The notes: generated by a model from the sequence alone, not told the origin. A stretch of 64,000 nt of DNA from Clostridium sp. AF37-5 (GCF_003477605.1 NZ_QUDR01000003.1:161765-225764); one strand, 5' to 3'; positions 45,540 through 55,280 are shown, counted from the first letter of the stretch. Made by a program: numbers and translations.

Positions 45540-46141
45540 TCTTTTCCCTTCCTTTTATCATATAAATTCATTACGTCATGACCTAATAACCCATGCATTA
45601 AAGAATAGGCACTGTCCATACTCTCCTCTAAATCATCTTTCCATTCCGTTTTCTCACGGAGGGAAATGCGGAGTTCTTCAATTTCCTGCTTTACAATTTT
45701 TAACTGCTCATCTCCATTTGCTAGACGCTCAAAACAATAATGTGCCCCTGTGGCAAGCAGTTCTTCATTTGCCTTTTTTATCATTCTCGGAAGTTCAATC
45801 AATTCATCCGATTCCGTCTCTATCCGCTCTTTGATTTCCAAAAGAAGACGCTGCTGGTTTTTCTTCTTCTTATCACGTAAAGGCTCTGCATCATTCATCC
45901 CAGCCACAATGCCTTCCATCAATTTCTTTTTCGTCTTTTTTAAATCTTTGATGTCATTTACTAAATACCCCTGCCTTTTGAGCAGTTCATTTAATTTCTC
46001 CTCAAGCTGAATAATCTCAGCCGGTTTTTCTCCCTGCGGAAACAAGGTATGCCAGCGACGGTCCAACACTAGAATAGGAACCTTTTTCCCTTTTAAAGCT
46101 TCTCTCACCAGCGTTTCAAATTCTAAGTCTCGTCGTTTCAT
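45536..46141 (-). CDS. Conserved coiled-coil protein of unknown function
   Basis: I do not recognise this 201-residue protein. It is highly charged (many Lys and Glu), with two long helical stretches at about 40-95 and 95-180 that look like coiled coils. It starts with MKRRDLEFETLVREALKGKKVPILVLD, of which the ILVLDRRWHTLFP segment is the most hydrophobic. There is no signal peptide or membrane helix. It lies between rex and acpS, 11 bases after the rex stop, and its end overlaps acpS by four bases. Confidence 0.75.
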   Translation of the reverse strand: MKRRDLEFETLVREALKGKKVPILVLDRRWHTLFPQGEKPAEIIQLEEKLNELLKRQGYLVNDIKDLKKTKKKLMEGIVAGMNDAEPLRDKKKKNQQRLLLEIKERIETESDELIELPRMIKKANEELLATGAHYCFERLANGDEQLKIVKQEIEELRISLREKTEWKDDLEESMDSAYSLMHGLLGHDVMNLYDKRKGKE

Positions 46142-46151
46142 ACCATTCCTC

Positions 46152-46784
46152 CTATTCCGGTAAGTTAGAAATATTGTAGGAAAGCCGCATCAAACTTTCT
46201 GCCAGATGTACATTTTCAACCGCAATATTTCCCGGAAGATTCAAATCGGTGGCCGCAAAATTCCAAAATGCACTAACACCATACTGTACAAGCTGTTTCG
46301 CCACTGCCGGTGCAATTGATTTCGGCAGCGTAAGTGCTGCAATATCTACCGTATGTCCTTTTACATATCCTTCTAAGTCTTTCATGTCATAAACCATCGT
46401 ATGACCAATCTTTTTGCCAATCTTATCCGGACTGACATCAAAAACTGCTGATACCACAAATCCTCGTTTTTCAAAACCGGCATAATTGGCAAGTGCATGC
46501 CCTAAGTTACCGGCACCAAGAATAATGACATGGTAATCCCTGTCAAGTCCCAAAATTTTACCTATTTCATTTTTCAAATAAGGAACATTATAACCATATC
46601 CCTGCTGACCAAAACCGCCAAAATTATTAAAATCCTGTCGGATTTGAGATGCTGTCACTTTCATTTGCTTACTTAACTCCCCGGATGAAATACGCTCAAT
46701 TCCGTTATCCAATAATTCGCTTAAATATCTATAATACCGCGGCAAACGCTTAATTACTGCCGCTGAAATCTTTTTATCTGCCAC
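46152..46784 (-). CDS. rex: Redox-sensing repressor Rex (GTG start)
   Basis: Rex senses the NADH/NAD+ ratio and represses fermentation and respiration genes. The 210-residue product has an N-terminal winged helix (ISAAVIKRLPRYYRYL through SQIRQDFNNFGGFG) and a Rossmann domain with ILGAGNLGHALANY. I chose GTG at 46784, giving VADKKISAAVIKRL, because GGAGG lies 8 bases upstream and it matches the usual family start. A frame from ATG at 46826 adds 14 residues with no ribosome site. Confidence 0.93.
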   Translation of the reverse strand: MADKKISAAVIKRLPRYYRYLSELLDNGIERISSGELSKQMKVTASQIRQDFNNFGGFGQQGYGYNVPYLKNEIGKILGLDRDYHVIILGAGNLGHALANYAGFEKRGFVVSAVFDVSPDKIGKKIGHTMVYDMKDLEGYVKGHTVDIAALTLPKSIAPAVAKQLVQYGVSAFWNFAATDLNLPGNIAVENVHLAESLMRLSYNISNLPE

Positions 46785-46805
46785 AAAAGTATCCTCCAAC
46801 GAAAA

Positions 46806-46846
46806 TAAAAAGTACAAATCAGCCATAAAAAAAGCTGTCTGTACTT
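46806..46846 (-). terminator. Hairpin ahead of rex, possibly a terminator of the upstream gene
   Basis: AAGTACA and CAGC pair with GCTG and TGTACTT around a T-rich loop, followed by TTTTATTTTC on the minus strand. It overlaps the rex transcription start, so it may end the 46868-47215 transcript or act as a rex leader structure. Confidence 0.5.
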
Positions 46847-46875
46847 ATTATAATGGAATGTTAAAAATTAGTCAA
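46847..46875 (-). promoter_or_regulatory. Promoter of the rex-acpS-alr-mazF operon
   Basis: TTGACT (46870-46875) and TATAAT (46847-46852) on the minus strand are 17 bases apart. The -35 box overlaps the stop codon of the small upstream gene. No clear Rex palindrome was seen here. Confidence 0.75.
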
Positions 46876-47215
46876 TCTCCAATGTCCGCAAATGTTTCCA
46901 TTTTCCCTTCTCAAACGGCTCCGGAATCAGGCAGGAAGACAAACGCAGGCATTTTAATCTGCGAAATTGATATAAAACCTCAATATGTTTTAACTCCAAT
47001 GGCTTAAACTCATCAAATCCTGCTATCTCTATCACTTCAAGATTCGGAAATTCGCAGAGTGCATTTAAATCAAAGGACTCTTTTGTAATCTTCCACAAAG
47101 AAACTTTTTTAACTTTCTTTTTTTCTTTTTTCGAAAGCCAGTTCCTTTTGCCTTCTTCATTGCGCTCAATGCGACTGATTGCCTCTTCTCCGTAATAAAT
47201 TCGATTGATACACAT
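46868..47215 (-). CDS. Small protein with leucine-rich-repeat-like segment, function unknown
   Basis: The 115-residue product is not recognised. It has a basic first half (LSKKEKKKVKKVSLWKITKE) and a second half with repeating leucine patterns (LCEFPNLEVIEIAGF, then FRRLKCLRLSSCLIP), which suggest two or three short LRR-like units. There is no signal peptide. The ATG at 47215 was preferred because a GGGTGG-like site lies about 8 bases upstream; an extension to 47272 is possible. It is divergent from the ABC-F gene. Confidence 0.6.
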   Translation of the reverse strand: MCINRIYYGEEAISRIERNEEGKRNWLSKKEKKKVKKVSLWKITKESFDLNALCEFPNLEVIEIAGFDEFKPLELKHIEVLYQFRRLKCLRLSSCLIPEPFEKGKWKHLRTLEID

Positions 47216-47343
47216 AGTAACCACCCTTTCCTTTTTTTGGTGTTCATAAAATAAGACGATTGAAAACGGCAAAATGTTGCAAAAAAATTAAAATTATTAT
47301 AAAATATGTTTTTGTTAGAAGTTTTTTGGAGGATTCAATCATT

Positions 47344-49293
47344 ATGATATTAGCATGCAATCATATTTCAAAGGCATTTGCAGACGAAACCGTTTTGTCA
47401 GATGCTGTTTTTCATATAAATGAAGGTGAACGCGCTGCCATCGTAGGAATTAACGGTGCCGGCAAAACAACACTGCTGCGAATCATTGTCGGTGAACTTC
47501 CGGCAGATTCCGGTGAAATTGTAACAGCTAAAGGAAGTACCATCGGCTATCTCCCACAGCAGCAGGGATATCACTCAGACAAAACAATTTATGAAGAATT
47601 ATTGGCTGTCAAATCGGATGTCATTGAAATGGACGAAAAAATCCGTGCAATGGAGCAGCAAATGACAACTTTAGAAGGTGCCGAATTAGAGCGTGTGTTA
47701 AACCAATACCATAAGCTGCAAACGGCTTTTGAAGATGGTGAAGGATATACTTACAAAAGTAAAGTTCTCGGCGTCATTAACGGTCTTGGCTTTCGCGGAG
47801 AAGCGATGCACCAGTGCATCAACAATCTCTCCGGTGGACAAAAAACAAGGGTTGCTCTTGGTAAACTTCTGTTATCAGAACCGGACTTATTGTTGATGGA
47901 TGAGCCTACAAACCACTTAGATTTGGAATCCGTGCGCTGGCTGGAAAACTATTTAAACGGTTACAAGGGGAGTGTCTTAGTTGTCTCTCATGACCGCTTT
48001 TTCATCGACCGCATCGCCGAGAAAATTATTGAAATTGACCACGGCAAAGTAATGACTTTTACCGGTGACTATACCAGTTATTCCGAAAAAAAGGAAAAAT
48101 TACGCGAGGAAATGATTCACCGCTACTATAACCAGCAGCAGGAAATCAAACACCAGGAAGCTGTCATCCAGAAATTAAAATCCTTTAACCGTGAAAAGTC
48201 AATTCGCCGTGCGGAAAGCCGTGAAAAAATGTTAGCCAAAATCGAACGTGTAGAAAAGCCGGTGGAATACGAAAAATCACTTTCTCTTTCCCTGACTCCT
48301 TCAGTAATCAGTGGAAATGATGTTTTGACGGTCACGGATTTTGCCAAAAGTTTTGGAGAAAACCACTTGTTTGACCATCTTTCCTTTTCAATTAAACGAG
48401 GCGAAAAGGTGGCAATTATCGGCAAGAATGGAACCGGCAAAACAACACTTTTAAAATTAATTCAGGGAATGATTCCGGTTGATGAAGGAAGTGCCGTAAC
48501 CGGCTCTCATGTCGAAATCGGTTACTATGACCAGGAACATCAGATGCTTAACGATGATAAAACCATCTTTGAAGAAATTCAGGATGATTACCCGGATTTA
48601 ACAAATACAGCAATTCGTAATGTTCTCGCTGCCTTTTTATTTACGGGAGATGATGTTTTTAAACCGATTCATCTTCTCAGCGGTGGTGAAAAAGGTCGTG
48701 TATCATTGGCGAAACTGATGCTGTCAAAGGCAAACTTTTTACTCCTTGACGAGCCGACCAACCATTTGGATATTACCTCCAAGGAAATTTTGGAATCCGC
48801 AATTAATAAATATGAGGGAACCGTGCTTTACGTCTCGCATGACCGTTATTTTATCAACCGCACCGCCACAAGAATTTTGGATTTAACCGGGCACAAACTG
48901 CTCTCCTACAGTGGAAATTATGCGTACTATCTGGAGAAAAAAGATACGGTGGAAAGCCGCTTTTTAACAGATGACGATAAAACCATGCAGACTTCTGCAA
49001 AAAAAGATACAAAAGAAGAAGGTAAGCTTGACTGGCAGGAGCAGAAAAAACTGGCAGCGAAAAAGCGAAAAATTGAAAACGAATATCAAAAAACCGAACA
49101 AGAAATTGAAGCACTGGAAACGGACATTGCAAATCTTGATGAGGAACTGATGCGTCCGGAATATGCATGCAATGCTCATAAACTAAACGAATTATCAACC
49201 GCCCGCGAAGAAAAAGAAACCGCTCTCACTGCCGCTATGGAGCAATGGGAACGGTTAGCCGAACAATTAGAAGAATTTGAAGTTACTGAGTAA
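47344..49293 (+). CDS. ABC-F family ATPase (YdiF/Uup-like translation factor)
   Basis: The 649-residue protein has two nucleotide-binding domains with no membrane part. Walker A motifs are GINGAGKTTLLR and GKNGTGKTTLLK, with signatures LSGGQKTRVAL and LSGGEKGRVSL and Walker B LLLMDEPTNHLD and LLLDEPTNHLD. A linker of charged helices joins the domains and a coiled-coil tail of about 90 residues ends it, as in YdiF and Uup. ABC-F proteins act on the ribosome; some confer antibiotic resistance, but a housekeeping role is more likely here. I chose the ATG at 47344 with GGAGG 11 bases upstream. Its 3' end overlaps the convergent gene. Confidence 0.93.
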   Translation: MILACNHISKAFADETVLSDAVFHINEGERAAIVGINGAGKTTLLRIIVGELPADSGEIVTAKGSTIGYLPQQQGYHSDKTIYEELLAVKSDVIEMDEKIRAMEQQMTTLEGAELERVLNQYHKLQTAFEDGEGYTYKSKVLGVINGLGFRGEAMHQCINNLSGGQKTRVALGKLLLSEPDLLLMDEPTNHLDLESVRWLENYLNGYKGSVLVVSHDRFFIDRIAEKIIEIDHGKVMTFTGDYTSYSEKKEKLREEMIHRYYNQQQEIKHQEAVIQKLKSFNREKSIRRAESREKMLAKIERVEKPVEYEKSLSLSLTPSVISGNDVLTVTDFAKSFGENHLFDHLSFSIKRGEKVAIIGKNGTGKTTLLKLIQGMIPVDEGSAVTGSHVEIGYYDQEHQMLNDDKTIFEEIQDDYPDLTNTAIRNVLAAFLFTGDDVFKPIHLLSGGEKGRVSLAKLMLSKANFLLLDEPTNHLDITSKEILESAINKYEGTVLYVSHDRYFINRTATRILDLTGHKLLSYSGNYAYYLEKKDTVESRFLTDDDKTMQTSAKKDTKEEGKLDWQEQKKLAAKKRKIENEYQKTEQEIEALETDIANLDEELMRPEYACNAHKLNELSTAREEKETALTAAMEQWERLAEQLEEFEVTE

Positions 49294-49309
49294 TCCGCTT
49301 AGTAACTTC
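49279..49309. terminator. Hairpin encoded in both convergent coding ends
   Basis: GAAGTTACTGAG (49279-49290) pairs with CTTAGTAACTTC (49298-49309) through 12 pairs with one G-U, around TAATCCG. The plus-strand stop codon lies in the loop and the minus-strand stop in the left arm. ATTTGCTTTT follows on the plus strand. It probably serves as a terminator for the ABC-F gene. Confidence 0.7.
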
Positions 49310-50563
49310 ATTTGCTTTTGCATAAATTTCCGATGGACTTTCTCCCACAAAAAACTCGCCATTTTCATAGAGAACCATGCCATTTACCATCGTCATTTTC
49401 ACATTTTCTTTACTACCACTGTATACTAAGTTTTTCACAAGATTATGCACAGGCTGCATATTTGGCCGCTGTAAATCAATTAAAATCAAATCAGCAAACT
49501 GGCCTTCCTTTACATACATGCATTCCGGCAGCCCCATTGCCAGTGCACCACCGGTTGTAGCCATCTTTAAAACATCTGCGGCATCCATAACCGCTGCATC
49601 CTCATATTTTAACTTCGGAAGAACTGCTGCTAAATACATTTCCCGGAACATGTCAAGCGCATTATTGCTCGCCGGTCCATCCGTGCCAATCGCCAGGTTA
49701 ATTCCCGCCTTTTTTAAAGCAGGTAAATCCGCAATTCCACTCGCAAGTTTTGCATTGGATGAAGGATTCGTAACAATCGACACCTTTTTCTCCCTGCAAA
49801 TATTCCGGTCTGTTTCATCCATCCAGACACCGTGGAAACCACCACCGCCATAGTCAAATAAACCAATTGAATCCAAAAACTGGACCGGTGACATACCATA
49901 ACGCATTTTACATTCTTCCACTTCTTTTTTGGTCTCTGCCAGATGCAGATACACCGGCTGTTTGTATTCATGAGCAAGTTCTGCCATGCCCTCTAACAAT
50001 TCGCGGCTTGTTGTATATTCAGCATGAACACCAAGGCGAAATGACACCAGTTCATCCCCCTTGTTCAGCGTTTCATATTCCTCCCTTATGCGTGCAAGCG
50101 AACCGGTAAAATTATTTAGTTCGCCACAAAAAACTGTACGAAATCCCATTTGAACCGATGTTTTGGCATGCTGATAATTATCCACATACATATCAAAATT
50201 TGAGGTAATTCCACTTGTCAGATATTCTAAAACTGCCACCTTGGATAAGATTTCAATATCCCCTTTCTGCAGTTTTGCTTCCATTGGAAACACCCTGTCA
50301 TTTAACCAGTTCTGTAATGGCAGATCATCCGCATAGGATCGAAGAAATGTCATGGCAGAATGTGTGTGGGCATTTTTAAAACCAGGCATTAAAAGATTTC
50401 CTTCGCAGTCAATTTCCCGTGTAAATTTTCTTTTATTAAGCTCCGAATTATTTTCCCCCACATAAGAAATACGGTTTCCATCAATGTGTACTTCTCCATC
50501 AAAGACTTCCGCATCTTCTTCCATCGTAAGAATTTTCGCATGATATAATCGTATGGAAGACAT
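49283..50563 (-). CDS. Amidohydrolase of the MTA/SAH deaminase (TrzA/AtzB) family
   Basis: The 426-residue metal hydrolase has the metal-binding HTHSAMTFLR-like motif NAHTHSAM near residue 60, HAEYTT and HLAETKKEVE in the middle, GFHGVWMD, and the late aspartate in IGTDGPASNN. The family deaminates S-adenosylhomocysteine, methylthioadenosine or guanine-like substrates. Its neighbour, purine nucleoside phosphorylase, fits a purine or nucleoside salvage role. I chose the ATG at 50563 with AAAGGA 9 bases upstream. Substrate identity is inferred only. Confidence 0.88.
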   Translation of the reverse strand: MSSIRLYHAKILTMEEDAEVFDGEVHIDGNRISYVGENNSELNKRKFTREIDCEGNLLMPGFKNAHTHSAMTFLRSYADDLPLQNWLNDRVFPMEAKLQKGDIEILSKVAVLEYLTSGITSNFDMYVDNYQHAKTSVQMGFRTVFCGELNNFTGSLARIREEYETLNKGDELVSFRLGVHAEYTTSRELLEGMAELAHEYKQPVYLHLAETKKEVEECKMRYGMSPVQFLDSIGLFDYGGGGFHGVWMDETDRNICREKKVSIVTNPSSNAKLASGIADLPALKKAGINLAIGTDGPASNNALDMFREMYLAAVLPKLKYEDAAVMDAADVLKMATTGGALAMGLPECMYVKEGQFADLILIDLQRPNMQPVHNLVKNLVYSGSKENVKMTMVNGMVLYENGEFFVGESPSEIYAKANEVTKRITQ

Positions 50564-50564
50564 C

Positions 50565-51380
50565 CTAACACATCCTTTCAATGGCTGATTTCACAAGCGT
50601 TTTAAACTTCGGTGCCACACGGTCAGCCACTTCTTTTACCTCCTCATGACTCAATGGATTTGCTGCTGTTCCTCCCGCCATATTCGAAATACAAGAGACA
50701 CCGCATACGCGCATTCCCATATGTCTGCCGACAATTGCCTCTACCGCCGTGCTCATTCCCACGGCATCAGCACCAAACATACCAAACATTTTCACCTCTG
50801 CCGGTGATTCATACGCAGGTCCCGTTGTCTGAAGATAAACACCTTCCTTTAAAACAATATCATTAACTTTTGCTTCTTTTGTGAGAATCTTCCGTAGCTC
50901 CAAATCATAAATTGTATCCATGGACGGAAAACGCACGCCAAATGAATCTACGTTTTTTCCAATCAATGGAGATGGCACAAAGGAACTAATCTGGTCAGTC
51001 AGCATCATCAAATCTCCTGCCTCCACCTTCTCACTGATTCCTCCGGCTGCATTTGTTAAAAACAAGATTTTCGCTCCCAGTAAACACATCACACGAACCG
51101 GCAAAACAACATCCTCCATCGAATAACCTTCATAGTAATGAACGCGCCCCTGCATAATGACAACTTTCGTGTCTCCAATTAATCCAAAAACAAACCGTCC
51201 ATTATGTCCTGCCACAGTAGAAACCGGAAATCCCGGAATCTCGTGGTAATCAATGGATGCCACGCATTCAATCTCATCCGCTAATGCTCCAAGTCCGCTT
51301 CCCAAAATCAAAGCGACCTGTGGCTCAAAGTCTGTAATTTTGCGAATCTGTTTTACACACTCTCTTACTTTTTGTTCCAT
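50565..51380 (-). CDS. punA: Purine nucleoside phosphorylase (PNP-I, PunA/XapA type)
   Basis: The 271-residue enzyme splits purine nucleosides with phosphate. LILGSGLGALADEIE is the phosphate loop, GHNGRFVFGLIG and MQGRVHYYEGY are the conserved phosphate and ribose contacts, and LTNAAGGI is the purine-site loop. This matches trimeric PNP in length. The stop is 1 base from the next start, so it is coupled with the amidohydrolase. Confidence 0.95.
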   Translation of the reverse strand: MEQKVRECVKQIRKITDFEPQVALILGSGLGALADEIECVASIDYHEIPGFPVSTVAGHNGRFVFGLIGDTKVVIMQGRVHYYEGYSMEDVVLPVRVMCLLGAKILFLTNAAGGISEKVEAGDLMMLTDQISSFVPSPLIGKNVDSFGVRFPSMDTIYDLELRKILTKEAKVNDIVLKEGVYLQTTGPAYESPAEVKMFGMFGADAVGMSTAVEAIVGRHMGMRVCGVSCISNMAGGTAANPLSHEEVKEVADRVAPKFKTLVKSAIERMC

Positions 51381-51395
51381 AATAACCCCTCCTTG

Positions 51396-52523
51396 TTATA
51401 TAAACTCTGCAAATACACGGTTGCTGACATCAATTCCAAAATCAGTCAGGCAATACCTGTCACCATTTTCCTTTATCAATCCTTCACGAATGCACTTTTC
51501 TAAGGAACTTTGATAATAAGTTTCCATCGGCACTAAAAAATTCTGATAAAACATTTTTCTCGATACACCTTCCATCATCCGAAGTCCCAGATACATAAAC
51601 TCTGCCATGCAGTCTTCCTTTGTTAATTCCTCTTTTTCAACAACCGGCAATTTCCCATTCTTTATTTTTTGCCCATAAGTCTTAAAATTTTGCTCATTGG
51701 AAAACCGCACATTCTCCATGCACGATGACGCTCCTAATCCAAGTCCAAGATAAGGAAAACGTTTCCAGTATTTTTTGTTGTGATCACACTCTTTTCCTGC
51801 TTTGGCATAATTGGATATCTCATAGCGGTGATACCCAAAATCCGAGAGCCTCTCTTTCGTCAGTTCATACATCTGCCTGTCCTCTTCTTCCGAAACAGGC
51901 GGACATTCCCCATACTTTTCGTAAAACGGAGTTCCCTCTTCCAAAATCAGGCTGTACGAAGAAATATGCTCCGGTGCAAGTTCACACACACGTGTCAATG
52001 TCTGCTCGTATCCTGCTACAGTCTGCTCAGGAATTGCCGACATTAAATCCACATTGATGTTAGCAAATCCACATTCTCTTGCTTGATGAAAACTCACCAA
52101 AAAATCGTCATAGCTGTGAATTCTGCCAAGACAAGCAAGCTCAGAAGAAATCGTCGACTGAAGTCCAAAACTAATCCGATTTACGCCAGCCTTTTTATAA
52201 TTTTTCAGTTTTTCAGCGTCTACCGTACCTGGGTTACATTCGATGGTATATTCCATTTTATCAGATAAATGAAATGATTTTACCATTTCATTCTGTAAAA
52301 CATCAAACTGCCCCTCCGTAAGCAGAGATGGCGTTCCTCCACCGATAAAAATGGTATCTACCACATCATTTGACACCTTATCTTTCCAAAGCCGCATTTC
52401 CATAGCAAGTGCTTTTACATACTCATCTTTCAGCGCTTCTTTGGCAGGAAATGAAAGGAAATCACAGTAATTACACTTTTTCACGCAAAACGGAATGTGA
52501 AGATACAAGCCAAATGTACTCAT
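51396..52523 (-). CDS. hemW: HemW-like radical SAM protein
   Basis: The 375-residue product has the cluster motif CVKKCNYCDFLSF (about 12-24), GGGTPSLL and the HemN-type C-terminal domain. In some bacteria HemW is a heme chaperone, not a coproporphyrinogen oxidase; its CxxxCxxC is followed by F where HemN has CxxC, supporting HemW. It starts directly after the lepA stop, in the usual lepA-hemW order of Firmicutes. The hrcA-grpE-dnaK genes that often follow are absent here. Confidence 0.93.
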   Translation of the reverse strand: MSTFGLYLHIPFCVKKCNYCDFLSFPAKEALKDEYVKALAMEMRLWKDKVSNDVVDTIFIGGGTPSLLTEGQFDVLQNEMVKSFHLSDKMEYTIECNPGTVDAEKLKNYKKAGVNRISFGLQSTISSELACLGRIHSYDDFLVSFHQARECGFANINVDLMSAIPEQTVAGYEQTLTRVCELAPEHISSYSLILEEGTPFYEKYGECPPVSEEEDRQMYELTKERLSDFGYHRYEISNYAKAGKECDHNKKYWKRFPYLGLGLGASSCMENVRFSNEQNFKTYGQKIKNGKLPVVEKEELTKEDCMAEFMYLGLRMMEGVSRKMFYQNFLVPMETYYQSSLEKCIREGLIKENGDRYCLTDFGIDVSNRVFAEFI

Positions 52524-54341
52524 TTATTCTTCCTCATCCAGTTTCAAAACACTCATAAATGCCTTCTGCGGAATTTCTACATTGCCAATCTGGCGCATTC
52601 TCTTCTTTCCTTCCTTCTGCTTTTCAAGAAGTTTTCTCTTTCGTGAAATGTCGCCGCCATAACATTTGGCAAGGACGTCTTTGCGCACTGCCTTAACCGT
52701 TTCACGGGCAATTACTTTATTTCCAATGGCTGCCTGAATCGGAATTTCAAAAAGATGTCTCGGAATTTCATTTTTCAATTTCTGGCACATCTTTCTTCCA
52801 CGCTCATAAGCAGAACTTTCATGCACAATAAAGGACAGCGCATCGACTTCCTCTTTGTTAATCAAAATGTTTAACTTCACAAGACTTGCTGTCTCATAGC
52901 CCTTCATCTCATAATCAAAGGAAGCGTAACCACGGGAACGCGATTTCAACGAATCAAAAAAGTCGTAAATAATCTCATTCAACGGCAGTGTGTATTTCAA
53001 AAGTGCACGTGTCTCTTCCATATATTCCATGCCCTGATAGACACCACGTCTTTCCTGACAAAGTTTCATAATGGCTCCCACAAATTCTGTCGTCACCATA
53101 ATCTCTGCATCCACAACCGGTTCTTCCATATGCTCAATTTCGGATGGATCCGGGAGATTTGAAGGATTCGTCACTTCGACCATTTCCCCATTTGTTTTAT
53201 AGACATGGTAAACAACGCCCGGTGCTGTCGTAACCAAATCCAGATTATATTCTCTCTCTAAACGCTCCTGAATAACTTCCAAATGTAAAAGTCCTAAAAA
53301 TCCACAGCGGAAACCAAATCCAAGGGCAACCGAAGTCTCTGCCTCAAACTGTAACGAAGCATCATTTAACTGCAATTTCTCCAGTGCATCGCGCAAATCC
53401 TGATATTTGGCACCATCGGCCGGATAAAGACCACAGTAAACCATCGGCATTACTTTTTTATATCCCGGCAGTGCCTCTTTGCATGGATTTTCAGCATCTG
53501 TTACGGTATCACCGACACGTGTTCCCTCTACATTTTTCAAACTGGCAGTAATATAGCCAACCATGCCCGCGGTCAATTCTTCGCAGGGAATAAACTGACC
53601 GGCACCAAAAGTACCCACTTCAACCACTTCTTCTTCCAAACCGGTCGCCATCATGTGAATTTTCGTTCCCTTTTTCACGATACCGTCAAATAAGCGACAG
53701 AAAATAATAACCCCTTTATAGGAATCATAAACAGAATCAAAAACTAAAGCCTTAAGCGGTGCTGTATCATCACCCTGCGGTGCCGGTATTTTTTTCACAA
53801 TCTGCTCCAACACTTCTTCAATGTTCGTTCCTAATTTTGCGGAAATCAATGGGGCATCCTGTGCCTCAATTCCAATGACATCCTCAATTTCATTTTTTAC
53901 ACGGTCCGGGTCAGCACTCGGCAAATCAATTTTATTGATAACCGGCATAATTTCCAAATCATGGTCAATTGCCAGATAACAGTTTGCTAACGTCTGTGCC
54001 TCAATTCCCTGTGCCGCATCGACAATCAAAATGGCGCCCTCACACGCCGCCAGACTTCTTGATACCTCATAATTGAAATCCACGTGTCCCGGTGTATCAA
54101 TCAGGTTAAACAAATATTCTTCACCGTTTTTTGCCGTGTACGCCAGACGAACTGCCTGTGATTTAATCGTAATTCCACGTTCACGTTCCAATTCCATGTT
54201 GTCAAGCACCTGTGCCTGCATCTCACGGCTTGTAAGCAGTCCGGTCCGTTCAATAATACGGTCGGCAAGCGTTGATTTTCCATGGTCAATATGTGCTACA
54301 ATACAAAAATTTCTTATATGATCTTTTCCAATAACTGACAT
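52524..54341 (-). CDS. lepA: Elongation factor 4 (LepA)
   Basis: This 605-residue translational GTPase can back-translocate or remodel stalled ribosomes. The P-loop [10 protein letters not shown], the switch motif [11 protein letters not shown] and NKIDLP are present, and the LepA-specific C-terminal domain with [20 protein letters not shown] closes it. I chose the ATG at 54341 ([15 protein letters not shown]). AAAGGA lies 13 bases upstream, and the frame from 54368 would translate the ribosome site. Confidence 0.97.
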   Translation of the reverse strand: MSVIGKDHIRNFCIVAHIDHGKSTLADRIIERTGLLTSREMQAQVLDNMELERERGITIKSQAVRLAYTAKNGEEYLFNLIDTPGHVDFNYEVSRSLAACEGAILIVDAAQGIEAQTLANCYLAIDHDLEIMPVINKIDLPSADPDRVKNEIEDVIGIEAQDAPLISAKLGTNIEEVLEQIVKKIPAPQGDDTAPLKALVFDSVYDSYKGVIIFCRLFDGIVKKGTKIHMMATGLEEEVVEVGTFGAGQFIPCEELTAGMVGYITASLKNVEGTRVGDTVTDAENPCKEALPGYKKVMPMVYCGLYPADGAKYQDLRDALEKLQLNDASLQFEAETSVALGFGFRCGFLGLLHLEVIQERLEREYNLDLVTTAPGVVYHVYKTNGEMVEVTNPSNLPDPSEIEHMEEPVVDAEIMVTTEFVGAIMKLCQERRGVYQGMEYMEETRALLKYTLPLNEIIYDFFDSLKSRSRGYASFDYEMKGYETASLVKLNILINKEEVDALSFIVHESSAYERGRKMCQKLKNEIPRHLFEIPIQAAIGNKVIARETVKAVRKDVLAKCYGGDISRKRKLLEKQKEGKKRMRQIGNVEIPQKAFMSVLKLDEEE

Positions 54342-54428
54342 AATTGTAATTCTTTCCTTTCCTACCACAAATCTATCCCTATCTTAGCATAATTACACAT
54401 ATTTTGCCACAAAAAGTTCCTATCCGCC

Positions 54429-54457
54429 TTGTCTTTTCCACATTTATGGTGTAGAAT
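54429..54457 (+). promoter_or_regulatory. Promoter of the Big_2 protein gene
   Basis: TTGTCT (54429-54434) and TAGAAT (54452-54457) are 17 bases apart on the plus strand, 30 bases before the ATG, with AAGGAGGG as ribosome site. Confidence 0.6.
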
Positions 54458-54487
54458 ACAGATAATTAAGTCAAGGAGGGACACAAA

Positions 54488-55270
54488 ATGAGAAAACAGA
54501 TGGCTAAAATACTAACCGCCGTTTTACTGCTCGGCACATTGACTGATGTCTCGACTGCAAAAGCAGCGGCACCAAAGTTAAATAAATCCAAATTAACACT
54601 TTACATTGGAAGTAATTACACATTAAAAGTAAAAAAAGCTTCCGGCAAGGTAAAATGGACTTCCGGTAAAAAATCCGTTGCAACCGTTTCTTCCAAAGGA
54701 AAAGTAGTTGCAAAAAAAGCGGGAAAGGCTAAAATCACAGCAAAAATTGGCAGCAAAAAGCTAATTTGCCGGCTGACAGTAAAAAACCGATCACTTGGAA
54801 AAGGAACAAAGGCAAGTCCAAAGTCCGCTTATAACAACAATTCCTTTACCTTCTATGAGGAAGGCAAAAAAATCGGAAAAATTTCCATGCAGTTAGAGTC
54901 CTTTGCTTCCGGTGCCGAATCCGCTAAATTAGCAAAAAAGAATTCATCTAATTTAGTGCCAAAAGCAAATGAGGAATATTTATATTTCCGTTTTAAGATT
55001 ACCTATCATTCGGGTACACAGACAATTAAGGCAAAAGATGTTTTTAATTACTACTACAATATCTTCGGAGCAAACTCTACAAAACAGATGACAAACTTAG
55101 ATTGGGGATTCTTCTTTGAAGATGTCGATGATTTAGGTCAGGTGCTGTTGTCTCCGGGCAACACAATAACTTGTGGCAAAGCAGTCTTGGTAAATAAAGG
55201 ATTTGCCCCATATACTTACCGTATTCAGACCGGTAAGAACACTTACACTTGGTTTACAACAGCAAGATAA
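54488..55270 (+). CDS. Secreted protein with one Big_2 immunoglobulin-like domain
   Basis: The 260-residue product has a signal peptide (about 1-26, ending STAKAAA). A Big_2 domain follows at about 30-98, with KSKLTLYIGSNYTLKVKKASG and TVSSKGKVVAKKAGKAKIT. The second part (about 110-258) is a compact beta-rich domain that resembles DUF4352-like domains. The protein is lysine-rich. It probably stays outside the cell; no anchor is visible. It is a single-gene transcript, ended by a bidirectional hairpin. Confidence 0.78.
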   Translation: MRKQMAKILTAVLLLGTLTDVSTAKAAAPKLNKSKLTLYIGSNYTLKVKKASGKVKWTSGKKSVATVSSKGKVVAKKAGKAKITAKIGSKKLICRLTVKNRSLGKGTKASPKSAYNNNSFTFYEEGKKIGKISMQLESFASGAESAKLAKKNSSNLVPKANEEYLYFRFKITYHSGTQTIKAKDVFNYYYNIFGANSTKQMTNLDWGFFFEDVDDLGQVLLSPGNTITCGKAVLVNKGFAPYTYRIQTGKNTYTWFTTAR

Positions 55271-55280
55271 TCAAGATAAC

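Noticed and set aside
46785..46826. Longer Rex N-terminus starting with MADLYFLF
   Set aside because: A clear GGAGG site serves the GTG at 46784, and the resulting start matches the family; the extra residues do not.
46847..46875. A Rex self-operator at the rex promoter
   Set aside because: I searched for a TTGTTAA-N4-TTAACAA-like palindrome and found only a partial half site (TTTTTAACA), insufficient for a call.
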